The position numbers and the translations under genes are program-made. 64,000 nt of DNA, from the NCBI RefSeq assembly GCF_001425265.1, contig NZ_LMEC01000011.1:373585-437584 (forward strand), given 5' to 3'. Below the pieces are notes generated by a model that was given only the letters and a program-made list of their open reading frames with translations, was not told where the DNA came from and made no database searches. The stretch's first letter is position 1; each line of letters starts with the position of its first letter. Source of the stretch: Massilia sp. Root418. Its GTDB lineage: Bacteria > Pseudomonadota > Gammaproteobacteria > Burkholderiales > Burkholderiaceae_D. Positions 42,751-50,440 of the stretch are shown piece after piece.

Positions 42751-44111
42751 GCGAATACTCCTTGGGGGCGCATGTTGCGCAGCAGTTTTTCGGGCGTCCA
42801 GCGGCGGTTGGCCAGCCAGGTGCAGGCGGCCGTGCCAGCCGCCAGGAACAGCGCGTAGCCGGGACCAATGCTCCAGCGCAGGGTGTCGTAGCCGGCGTAC
42901 AGCGCGCCGATGCCGGCCGCCACGGCGGCGCCTACCAGCAGTGCCAGCGCGAGTGGCGGCAGCGTGCGCAGCAGCACGGCGGCGCTGGTGGCAAACACCA
43001 GTTCCAGCGGCAGGATGGCGACATTGAGCACGCTGGCCAGCGCCTCGGCCGGCGCGGTGCCGAGGCCGATCCGCGCCGCCAGGTAGACGACGGCGACCAG
43101 CAGCATGGCGGCCATCTGGAACGTCAGCGTGGACAGCAGGATGTGCGTGCCGATGCGCTTGCGCTGCAAGCCGCCGGGCAGCAGCAGGCCGCGCCAGTGC
43201 AGGTCGCGCACGGCCAGCTTGCCGGCGGTCAGCACGCAGATGAAGAGCAGGCCGAGGGCGCGCAGCGGCGTGGCCGAGCTGTTCCAGTGTACCGTGAGCG
43301 TTTGCAGCAGGATGACGTAGAACAGGATCTCGCCGTTCATCAGCATCGCCAGTTTGTGCACCAGGCTGGGCACTTGCGGCGTGTCCTCCACTTGCGCCTG
43401 CGGCTGCCATTGCAGCACCGTGTAGCGCTGCATGAAAGCGGTGGCGCGGTTGACGCGCTTGCGCACCGGTGCCGCCGCGCCGTAGGCAGGCGGCCTGGCG
43501 CCGTGGCGCCGCCATGCACTCCAGGCCAGCGCGGGCCACGCCAGGCTGAAGGCCAGCAGCAGCGCGGCTGGCAGCGCGGCGAACCAATCCAGGAAGGCGC
43601 CGGGGCCTTTGCCCAGCGCGAACACGAGGATGACAGCGAATACCGCCGGCTTGGCTGCGCGCCGCCAGACGGGCGGCGCCAGGCCCGCTTGCGCCATGGC
43701 GCGCAGCGCCGCAAAGCACAGCAGCAGCGACAGCAGCGCCGGTCCGGCCAGCCAGAAGGTGCTGGAGGCGGGCATGGCCAGCTGCACGGCGGCGCCGACG
43801 CTGACCGCCGCCCAGTAGCGTGTGACCGTGGCCAGCCAGGCACGCAGCCAGGCGCGCCACAGCGCATCGGGCGCGCGTTGCGCGCCGAGCACGCGCACCG
43901 CGTCGTGCAGCCCATGCGCGTGGTAGTGGGCCAGCAGCACCAGGAACACGCAGGCGGCGCCCAGCATGACCTTGATGGCGGTATCGGCGCCTTTGCCGGG
44001 GCTGCCCGACACCATCAGCAGGCTGACCCAATACACGCCCAGGCAGGCCAGCATGACTTTGGCGGCGGTCGCGGTCATCGGGGGCACGACGGGGAGGGAC
44101 GCGGTTTTCAT
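42747..44111 (-). CDS. ABC transporter permease-like membrane protein (first of two paralogues)
   Basis: A 454-residue membrane protein with ~11-12 helices and a loop AVRDLHWRGLLLPGGLQRKR shared with its downstream paralogue. A central basic cytoplasmic loop (VRKRVNRATAFMQRY) is present. The gene overlaps the ATPase stop by four bases and its own stop overlaps the next TTG start, so all are translationally coupled. It likely pairs with the paralogue in a transporter driven by the ATPase at 44108-44935. Confidence 0.78.
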   Translation of the reverse strand: MKTASLPVVPPMTATAAKVMLACLGVYWVSLLMVSGSPGKGADTAIKVMLGAACVFLVLLAHYHAHGLHDAVRVLGAQRAPDALWRAWLRAWLATVTRYWAAVSVGAAVQLAMPASSTFWLAGPALLSLLLCFAALRAMAQAGLAPPVWRRAAKPAVFAVILVFALGKGPGAFLDWFAALPAALLLAFSLAWPALAWSAWRRHGARPPAYGAAAPVRKRVNRATAFMQRYTVLQWQPQAQVEDTPQVPSLVHKLAMLMNGEILFYVILLQTLTVHWNSSATPLRALGLLFICVLTAGKLAVRDLHWRGLLLPGGLQRKRIGTHILLSTLTFQMAAMLLVAVVYLAARIGLGTAPAEALASVLNVAILPLELVFATSAAVLLRTLPPLALALLVGAAVAAGIGALYAGYDTLRWSIGPGYALFLAAGTAACTWLANRRWTPEKLLRNMRPQGVFA

Positions 44112-44935
44112 GTGTTCAGTTCCATGAACAGTTCATCGAGCGTCAGCGCGCGTCCGGCGGCTGCCAGTTGCGGTGCGCGGCGGCTGTCGATCAGCACCCG
44201 GCCGCTGGCGGCGCCGCGCCACACGGTGGCCTCTGCGGGCGGCGCGCTGCCTGGCGGTGCCAGGCGGTAGTGCTCCAGCATGGCGTCCCAGCTGTCGAAG
44301 GCCTGCAGGCGGCCGTCCCGGATGAACGCCACGTGGGACACCACGCGTTCCAGGTCGCTCAGGATGTGGCTGGAGATCAGGATGGTCCGTTCGCGCTGCT
44401 GGTCGCCGCTGAAAATGGCGCGCATGAACTCGCGCCGGGTGAGCGGGTCCAGGCTGGACACCGGTTCGTCGAACAGCAGCACGTCGGGGTCGTGCGCCAG
44501 GGCCAGCACCACGGCCAGCTTTTGCTGGTCGCCGCCGGACAGCTTGCTCACGTTGGTGGACAGCGGCAGGTCCAGCCGCAGCGCCAGCGCCAGGCAGCGT
44601 TCCTCGTTCCAGCGCGGATAGGCGCGGCCTATGGTCTGCAGGTGCTCCAGCACCGACATCCAGCCGAACAGGTCCGGCGTCTGCGCCACGTAGCCCAGGC
44701 GCTCGCGCACCGCGTCGCTCAGGTCCAGCGACGGGCAGCCCAGCAGCGCGCTGCTGCCCGCATCGGGCGACACCAGGCCCGCCAGGCATTGCAGCAGCGT
44801 GGACTTGCCGGCGCCGTTGCGGCCCACCAGGCCCACCACGGCGCCGGCGGGGATGTCGAGGGAAATATCGTGCAGCACGTCGCGTTGCTTGCGGCGCAGC
44901 GTGAGGCCGCTGGCGCGGATGACGGAGTCAGTCAT
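44108..44935 (-). CDS. ABC transporter ATP-binding protein
   Basis: A 275-residue ATPase with Walker A GRNGAGKST (38-46), Q-loop in VAQTPDLFGW, signature LSGGDQQKLAVVLAL, Walker B VLLFDEPVSSLDP and switch His in ILISSHILSDLE. The C-terminal ~60 residues (RDGRLQAFDSWDAMLEHYRLA...) form an accessory domain like those of the YtrB/CcmA-type exporters. Operon order is GntR regulator, ATPase, two permeases; genes overlap by 4-8 bp. Confidence 0.92.
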   Translation of the reverse strand: MTDSVIRASGLTLRRKQRDVLHDISLDIPAGAVVGLVGRNGAGKSTLLQCLAGLVSPDAGSSALLGCPSLDLSDAVRERLGYVAQTPDLFGWMSVLEHLQTIGRAYPRWNEERCLALALRLDLPLSTNVSKLSGGDQQKLAVVLALAHDPDVLLFDEPVSSLDPLTRREFMRAIFSGDQQRERTILISSHILSDLERVVSHVAFIRDGRLQAFDSWDAMLEHYRLAPPGSAPPAEATVWRGAASGRVLIDSRRAPQLAAAGRALTLDELFMELNT

Positions 44936-45323
44936 GGTCTTCCTTTGCGGAGGGGTCGTTGAGGCACTGTTCGAAAAGGGTGAGCGCGTCGGCCGGCTGC
45001 ATGCCGAGCTGGCGCGCCATCTGCACCGCCGCCTGCAGCGCGGGCAGCAGCATGGCGGCCTTATCCTGCGGCGTGGAGGCGGGCTGCGCGTCGGCGATCA
45101 CCATGCCGAGGCCGCGCCGGCGTGCCAGCAGGCCTTCCGCCTCCAGCATGCTGTAGGCCTTGCTGACGGTCATGGGGTTGATTGCGTGGTGCTGCGCCAC
45201 CGCCCGCACCGACGGCAGTTCGCCGCCCGGCTTGAGCTGCCCGCTGGCCACCAGCCGGCGCACCTGTTCCACGATCTGGCGGTAGATCGGGACGGGGGAG
45301 GTGGGGGCGATATCGAAGTTCAT
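44928..45323 (-). CDS. GntR-family regulator, YtrA subfamily
   Basis: A 131-residue repressor: N-terminal winged helix (PIYRQIVEQVRRLVASGQLKPGGELPSVRAVAQHHAINPMTVSKAYSMLEAEGLL) and a short ~50-residue helical C-terminus, the size that defines the YtrA subfamily. These repressors sit in front of ABC transporter operons and autoregulate. A matching inverted repeat lies 8-31 bp upstream of the ATG. The 3' end overlaps the ATPase gene by 8 bp. Confidence 0.92.
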   Translation of the reverse strand: MNFDIAPTSPVPIYRQIVEQVRRLVASGQLKPGGELPSVRAVAQHHAINPMTVSKAYSMLEAEGLLARRRGLGMVIADAQPASTPQDKAAMLLPALQAAVQMARQLGMQPADALTLFEQCLNDPSAKEDHD

Positions 45324-45330
45324 GCGAATT

Positions 45331-45354
45331 AGTGTATCACTACATTAATACACT
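45331..45354 (-). promoter_or_regulatory. GntR (YtrA-type) operator
   Basis: Inverted repeat AGTGTAT-N10-ATACACT immediately upstream of the regulator's ATG. Position and GTGTA/TACAC-like arms fit autorepression of the ABC operon. Confidence 0.6.
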
Positions 45355-45362
45355 CCGCAAAG

Positions 45363-45388
45363 AAAAAAACCGGTCCAGGCTGGATCGG
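45363..45388 (-). terminator. Probable terminator of the molybdopterin oxidoreductase gene
   Basis: On the minus strand, hairpin CCGATCC-AGCCT-GGACCGG (one mismatch in the stem) followed by seven T. It lies ~95 bp past the oxidoreductase stop and just before the GntR operon's operator. Confidence 0.55.
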
Positions 45389-45480
45389 CACGAGCGCGGG
45401 GTCAGCGCGGCTGCGGGGTGCACGCGCCGGACAGCGTGCCGCTGGACAGCGCCCTCACGCTCTCCACTCGTGTCTGCAAG

Positions 45481-47709
45481 TCACAGCGGCGCCATGGTGA
45501 TCGGCACGCCGGACAGCACGGCGTTGCCGGACAGGGGATCGCGCAGGTTCTCATCCAGCAGCACGTTCAGGTTCACGCCGGGCCGTTCGGCCGCCACGCC
45601 CAGCTGCGTGCCGGGCAGGTCGTGGCCCCAGCCGTGCGGCAGGCTCACCACGCCCGGCATCATCTCGCTGCTCACCTCCACCTGCACCGCGATCTGGCGC
45701 GCGCCGTTGCGCACCGTGGCCTGGCCGCCGTCCACCAGCTGCAGGCGGACCGCGTCGTCCGGGTGCACCAGCGCCGTGCAGCGGTAGGCGCCCTTGGCCA
45801 GCACCGGCAGGTTGTGCATCCAGCTGTTGTTCGAGCGCAGCTGGCGGCGGCCGATGATCACCAGGTCCGCCGCCGGCGAGGCCAGGTCGGCCGCCACGCG
45901 CGCCAGGTCGTCCAGCAGCATGGATGGCGCCAGCTCGATCTGCCCGGACGGCGTGCGCAGCGCTTCCGGGATGCGCTGCGTCATTGGGCCGAGGTCGATG
46001 CCGGACGGCGCAGCCTGGATTTTCGCCAGGCTCAGGCCGCCCGGAGCGCGGCCGAACTGGTCGCCGTAGGGGCCGCTGCGCAAAGCCAGGTCCAGCAGGC
46101 GCTGCACGCCGCGCTGCGGGGCCAGCATGGCCAGCACCGTGTCCGCCAGCGGGCCGACGGACTTCTCCAGGTCGTCGCGCAGCAGCGCGTCGTCCAGCGC
46201 GTCGATGTCGGCTTGCGCGCCCAAGCCTTTGACAATGGCGGCCAGGCGCAGCAGGGTTTCCCATTCGTCCGGCTGGCCGCCGCTGCGCGCCAGCACCGGC
46301 GGGCTGTAGCGCGCGTGGTTGCGGTGCGAGAACTGGGTGAAGGTCACGTCGTAATGCGCGTCCTCCAGCGGCGACACGCCGGGCAGGATCACGTCCGCGT
46401 GGCGCGAGGTCTCGTTCAGGTAGATGTCCATGCTCAGCATGAATTCCAGCTGCTCCAGCGCGGCCGCCAGGCGCGGGCCGTTGGGCGCCGACAGCACCGG
46501 GTTGCCGGCGATGGCGATCAGGGCCTTCACCTGGCCCGGGCCGGGCGTGTCGATCTCCTCGGCCAGGCAGGTGATGGGCAGCTCGCCGGCCACCTCCGGC
46601 GCGCCCGACACGCGGCTGCGGTAGCGCCCGCTGACCACGCCGCGTCCGGTGCCCGGCTTGCCGCGCGTGTTGGCGGCGAAGGCGGGCGCCTTGGGAAACA
46701 TCATGCCGCCTTCCTGGTCCAGGTGGCCGGTGAGGATGTTGACCACGTCGATCAGCCACGAGGCCAGGGTGCCGTACTGCTGGGTGCAGGTGCCGATGCG
46801 GCCGTACACCGCCGCGCGCTCGGTGGTGGCCAGGGTGCGTGCCAGTTCGCGCATGACGGGCGCGCCGATGCCGCAGCGCGCCGCCACCGCCTCCGGCGCG
46901 TAGGCGCCCACGGCGGACTGCAGCGCATCCAGGCCGGCCACGTCGCCGGCCAGGTGGCCCAGCTTGACCAGGTTCTCGTCGAACAGCGCGTGCACCAGGC
47001 CGAGCAGGAAGAACACATCGGCGCCGGGCCGGATGAAGTGGTGCTCGTCGGCCGCGGCGGCGGTCTCGGTGCGGCGCGGGTCCACCACCACGATGCGCCC
47101 GCCGCGCGCGCGCAGCGCTTTGGCCTTGCCGCGGAAGTCCGGCACGGTCCACAGGCTGCCGTTCGACACCATGGGATTGGCGCCCAAGATCAGCATGAAC
47201 TGGCTGCGTTCGATGTCCGGCACCGGCACCGATAGCCAGCTGCCGTACATCAGCCCCGAGGACAGCATTTTCGGCACCTGGTCCACGCTGGACGCCGAAT
47301 ACATGTTGCGAGTAGACAACGCTTTCGCCAGTTTCGGGAAGTAGAGCATCAAGCTCATTTTGTGCGACACCGGGTTGCCCAGTACAGTGGCTACGGCATG
47401 GGCGCCGTCGCGTTCGATGATGGGCAGCAGGCGGCGCTCGATTTCGGCATAGGCTTCTTCCCAGCTGGCCGGAACAAAGACGCCGTTGCGCTTGATGAGC
47501 GGTGTGCGCAGGCGGTCGCCGTCCTCGTGCAGCTCCTTCAGGCCCACCGCTTTCGGGCACAGGAAGCCGGCACTGAAGACGTCCGCCTCGTCGCCCCGCA
47601 CGCGCAGCACTTGGTCTTGCTTGAGTTCCAACTCCAGGCCGCAGCTGGCCTCGCAGAAGGGGCAGATACGGCGGACGACGGTGGCTGACTGTGCGGCTGG
47701 CTGGTCCAT
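45481..47709 (-). CDS. Molybdopterin (bis-MGD) oxidoreductase with 4Fe-4S cluster
   Basis: A 742-residue cytoplasmic enzyme of the DMSO-reductase superfamily. An N-terminal cluster motif Cys16, Cys19, Cys23, Cys51 (CPFCEASC...FLCPK) is followed by the two MGD-binding domains (ILGANPMVSNGS, RIVVVDPRRTETAAAAD, LIAIAGNPVLS) and the C-terminal beta-barrel (RRQLRSNNSWMHN, HPDDAVRL). No Tat signal is present. The Mo ligand position is not a Sec/Cys motif as in formate dehydrogenase (NMYSASSVDQ). It is a standalone subunit, substrate unknown; similar proteins are annotated as formate-dehydrogenase-like or generic oxidoreductases. An FNR-like site lies in its upstream region. Confidence 0.88.
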   Translation of the reverse strand: MDQPAAQSATVVRRICPFCEASCGLELELKQDQVLRVRGDEADVFSAGFLCPKAVGLKELHEDGDRLRTPLIKRNGVFVPASWEEAYAEIERRLLPIIERDGAHAVATVLGNPVSHKMSLMLYFPKLAKALSTRNMYSASSVDQVPKMLSSGLMYGSWLSVPVPDIERSQFMLILGANPMVSNGSLWTVPDFRGKAKALRARGGRIVVVDPRRTETAAAADEHHFIRPGADVFFLLGLVHALFDENLVKLGHLAGDVAGLDALQSAVGAYAPEAVAARCGIGAPVMRELARTLATTERAAVYGRIGTCTQQYGTLASWLIDVVNILTGHLDQEGGMMFPKAPAFAANTRGKPGTGRGVVSGRYRSRVSGAPEVAGELPITCLAEEIDTPGPGQVKALIAIAGNPVLSAPNGPRLAAALEQLEFMLSMDIYLNETSRHADVILPGVSPLEDAHYDVTFTQFSHRNHARYSPPVLARSGGQPDEWETLLRLAAIVKGLGAQADIDALDDALLRDDLEKSVGPLADTVLAMLAPQRGVQRLLDLALRSGPYGDQFGRAPGGLSLAKIQAAPSGIDLGPMTQRIPEALRTPSGQIELAPSMLLDDLARVAADLASPAADLVIIGRRQLRSNNSWMHNLPVLAKGAYRCTALVHPDDAVRLQLVDGGQATVRNGARQIAVQVEVSSEMMPGVVSLPHGWGHDLPGTQLGVAAERPGVNLNVLLDENLRDPLSGNAVLSGVPITMAPL

Positions 47710-47761
47710 GACGGCTTCCTTAAAAAAGTGAACGCTCGTGCTATTGTCAGGATTTGTTACA

Positions 47762-47775
47762 TTGATGTCAATCGT
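47762..47775. promoter_or_regulatory. FNR-like box between oxidoreductase and lipoprotein genes
   Basis: TTGATGTCAATCGT matches the consensus TTGAT-N4-ATCAA at 8 of 10 defined positions. It is 53 bp upstream of the molybdoenzyme start and 46 bp upstream of the divergent lipoprotein start. Confidence 0.3.
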
Positions 47776-47820
47776 GTTTTACTTGCCCAGGTGTATGCTG
47801 GGTTCGTTAGGAGAACAATC

Positions 47821-48132
47821 ATGAAACCAAGGAACTTATTCTACGCCGCGCTGGCAGTGGCCATCGTGGTCGCCAGTCTCAGCGGATGCCAAAAGCAGCC
47901 CGAGGCGCCGGCCGTGGGCCCGGCCGAGCAGGCCGGCCGCAAGCTCGACCAGGTGACGCAGCAAGCCGGCGCCGAGCTGACGCAGGCCGCGCGCGAGACC
48001 AACCAGCAGCTCAGCGAAGCGGCCAGGAAGACCAGCGAAAAGCTGAACGAAGCCACCGAGGAAGCCGGCCGCAAGATTGAAAAAGCCGGCGAAAAAATCC
48101 AGGAATCCGCTCGCGAAGCGCGCGACAAATAA
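47821..48132 (+). CDS. Small coiled-coil lipoprotein
   Basis: A 103-residue lipoprotein: signal MKPRNLFYAALAVAIVVASLSGC with a lipobox, then an Ala/Pro hinge and a long amphipathic helix of heptad-like repeats (RKLDQVTQQAGAELTQAARETNQQLSEAARKTSEKLNE...), resembling apolipophorin/LEA-like or Lpp-type surface helices. The function is unknown. The frame opens at 47728, but SD AGGAG before ATG 47821 and the signal sequence set the start. Followed immediately by the hairpin element at 48134. Confidence 0.85.
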   Translation: MKPRNLFYAALAVAIVVASLSGCQKQPEAPAVGPAEQAGRKLDQVTQQAGAELTQAARETNQQLSEAARKTSEKLNEATEEAGRKIEKAGEKIQESAREARDK

Positions 48133-48133
48133 G

Positions 48134-48206
48134 CCCCGAAAATGGGGTCAGGGTTAATTTTCCAGGAAAGATTTCCTCGAAAATTAACCCTGACCCCATT
48201 TTGGGG
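48134..48206. repeat. Long palindromic hairpin element (REP-like), probable bidirectional terminator
   Basis: Two perfect 24-bp arms (48139-48162 and 48179-48202; key core GGGGTCAGGGTTAATTTTC), extended by 4 bp of C/G pairs with a one-base bulge. The inner loop is itself a palindrome (AGGAAA-GA-TTTCCT, 64-77). It fills the gap between the convergent lipoprotein and diguanylate cyclase genes. Size and sharp boundaries suggest an inserted repeat element rather than a normal terminator. Confidence 0.8.
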
Positions 48207-48224
48207 TTCGGCGTTTCGTCGCGG

Positions 48225-50324
48225 TTAGTGTTTGATGGCGGGTTTCAGGGGGACGACGTTGCTGTGCTCGCCCGGCGGGGGCGGGATTTCGGGGGCGCCG
48301 CCCAGCACCACGCTGAGCTCGACGAAGCCGGCGCGCCAGGCCCGTTCGAGGTCTTGCTCGATGGCTTCCATCGAGGTCTGGTGGAAGCGCTCGAAGCCGC
48401 GCACGCCGTAGGCGCGGTTGCGGCCGTGCGCCTTGGCCAGGTATAGCGCCATGTCGACCAGGTTGACCGCGCGCTCCCACGGCAGCGGCGTTTCCGCCGG
48501 CACCAGCGGAAAGGGCGCGAAGCCCACCGACACGTTGACGTTGAAGCGGTGGTTCTGGTATTCGATCTGCTGCGACGAGATGCTCACCAGGATGCGCCGC
48601 GCGATCTCTTCCACGCCGCTGCGCGGTATCGCCGGCAGGAAGGCAAGGAATTCTTCGCCGCCCCAGCGCACGATCATGTCGGTCTCGCGCAGCGCTTCGC
48701 GCAGGGTGGCGGCAATCATCTTGAGCACCACGTCGCCGGCCGCGTGGCCGTGCGTGTCGTTGACATGCTTGAAGTGGTCCACGTCCAGCAGGAACAGGGC
48801 GCCGACGATGTCTTCGCCGGCCGGGCCGCGATTGTCCACCTGGTTGTGGGTGCGCATGAATTCCTGGAAGTGGCGCCGGTTGTAGAGCGAGGTCAGCGGG
48901 TCGAGCGAGCTTTGCGCCTTCAGTTCCAGGTTCTTGACTTCCAGCTGCGCGTTGGCGTGCCGCACCTTGCGGTACAGCAGGCCGACTATCGCCGAGGCCA
49001 GCGCGAACACCACCGCCAGCAGCCACCAGATGCGCTGCTGCAGGCGCCGGTTGTCCAGCTCGGTGCTCTTGACCTGGTTCTCGCGGCTGAGCAGCTCGAT
49101 CTGGCGCTGCTTCTTTTCGGTCTCGTACTTTTCCTGCATGTCGTAGACCGCCTTCTGCCGCTCCTGCTCGAACAGCGCTTCCGAGATGGTGCGCTCGCGG
49201 TGGTAGGCCTGCACGGCGCCGCGCAGGTCGCCGGCGCGTTCGAGCGCCTGGCCGTATTCCTTCAGGATCACTTGCAGCTCGGGCTGGTCGCCGGTCTTTT
49301 CGTAGTACAGCAGGCCGGCGTCGAAGTGCTTCTTGCCTTCGGCCAGGTGGCCCAGCCCCAGGTGCGCCTGGCCGAGATTGACCAGCGCGGTGGCGCGCGT
49401 GGCGGCGTCGCGCGTTTCCGCCGAGGCCGCCAGCGCCTCGGTGGCGTAGCGCAGCGCGCTGGAAAAGTCCTGCTCCTTCAGGTAGCTGTCCGACAGGTTG
49501 ACCAGGGTGTTGGCGACCAGCGTCTTGGCGCCCATCTTGCGCGCCACTTCCAGGCCGGCCCGCAGCGCCGCCAGCGCGCGCTTGGGCTGGTGCGAATCGA
49601 TCGCCAGGCCGTACTCGGTGCCCTTGGCGGTGGCCAGCCGGCCCGGCGAGTTGAGCTTTTCGGCCACCCGCACCGACTCGTCCAGCACGCCCCAGCCCTT
49701 GTCGTATTCCTTCATCTGCGTGTAGAGCAGGGCCAGCGCGTTGAGCGCCTGCGCCAGTGGCACCAGGTCGTCCAGCTGGCGGCCCAGGTCGACGGCGATC
49801 TGCAGCTTGCCCAGCGCGGCGGGGAAATTGCCCTGTTCGGCGTAGGACTGGCCGGAGGTGATGGTGGCCTGCACCCGCAGCGCCAGGTCGGCGGTGCCGT
49901 TGGCCAGTTGTTCGGCCTCGAAGGCCAGCTGGTGCGACGCCTTGCGCTCGGCCATGGCCGACAGGGTGTACGCCTTGGTGAGCAGGCCCTTGGCCAGGAT
50001 GGCCTGGCTGTTCTGGGCGCGGCCGAAGGCGATCAGCTCTTCCGACAGCAGCAGCGCTGTTTCCAGCTGGCCCAGCGAGCGCCAGGCCGAACTGAGCTGG
50101 GCCAGGAATTCAGCCTTGGTGGGGGCGGGCGCGGCGCGCGCGGCCGGTTCCATCTTTTGCAGCTGCACCAGGGCCTTGTCGGGCACGTAGCGCACCTGGT
50201 CGCGGATCTCGGCGATGCTGGCGTCCATGGGCGACTGGCCCCAGGCCAGCACGGGCGCAAGGACGCAGGTTGACGCCAGCAAGCGTATGCCGCGCAGTAT
50301 CGACTTATCCTTGAAGCCAGCCAA
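48225..50324 (-). CDS. TPR-domain diguanylate cyclase (GGDEF)
   Basis: A 699-residue membrane protein: signal peptide (LAGFKDKSILRGIRLLASTCVLAPVLAWGQS), ~8 TPR-like helical repeats in the periplasm (~60-390), a coiled coil, TM helix near 425-447 (WWLLAVVFALASAIVGLLY), then a GGDEF domain with active-site motif GGEEF (near 554-558), phosphate loop DPLTSLYNRR and DVDHFKHVNDTHGH. It should synthesise cyclic-di-GMP in response to a periplasmic protein-protein signal. No RxxD inhibitory site was obvious. The frame extends to 50417, but TTG at 50324 follows SD AAGGA by seven bases and starts the signal peptide. Confidence 0.9.
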   Translation of the reverse strand: MAGFKDKSILRGIRLLASTCVLAPVLAWGQSPMDASIAEIRDQVRYVPDKALVQLQKMEPAARAAPAPTKAEFLAQLSSAWRSLGQLETALLLSEELIAFGRAQNSQAILAKGLLTKAYTLSAMAERKASHQLAFEAEQLANGTADLALRVQATITSGQSYAEQGNFPAALGKLQIAVDLGRQLDDLVPLAQALNALALLYTQMKEYDKGWGVLDESVRVAEKLNSPGRLATAKGTEYGLAIDSHQPKRALAALRAGLEVARKMGAKTLVANTLVNLSDSYLKEQDFSSALRYATEALAASAETRDAATRATALVNLGQAHLGLGHLAEGKKHFDAGLLYYEKTGDQPELQVILKEYGQALERAGDLRGAVQAYHRERTISEALFEQERQKAVYDMQEKYETEKKQRQIELLSRENQVKSTELDNRRLQQRIWWLLAVVFALASAIVGLLYRKVRHANAQLEVKNLELKAQSSLDPLTSLYNRRHFQEFMRTHNQVDNRGPAGEDIVGALFLLDVDHFKHVNDTHGHAAGDVVLKMIAATLREALRETDMIVRWGGEEFLAFLPAIPRSGVEEIARRILVSISSQQIEYQNHRFNVNVSVGFAPFPLVPAETPLPWERAVNLVDMALYLAKAHGRNRAYGVRGFERFHQTSMEAIEQDLERAWRAGFVELSVVLGGAPEIPPPPGEHSNVVPLKPAIKH

Positions 50325-50363
50325 CGTGATGTCCTTGTTTATGCACCGTAAGATGTCTGGACA

Positions 50364-50392
50364 ATTATATTCTTGTTGCAGGCGAGAAATCG
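50364..50392 (-). promoter_or_regulatory. Promoter of the TPR-GGDEF gene
   Basis: Consensus -10 TATAAT on the minus strand (50364-50369) with a weak -35 region. The predicted start near 50357 leaves a ~33-nt leader and agrees with the TTG start at 50324. Confidence 0.5.
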
Positions 50393-50440
50393 GCCCCTGC
50401 GGGCAGATTTTCGCCAAAAATGCACAGTTCGCCTGATTTG

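Noticed and set aside
41404..44031. Single 875-residue protein spanning both ABC permeases
   Set aside because: The first half is an off-frame read of the upstream permease (Arg/Ala-rich). The TTG start at 42750 with SD AAGGAG and stop overlap marks the real gene.
45395..45410. GGGGTCAG core near 45399 as a third copy of the palindromic element
   Set aside because: Only the 8-bp core matches; there are no inverted arms, so it is treated as chance.
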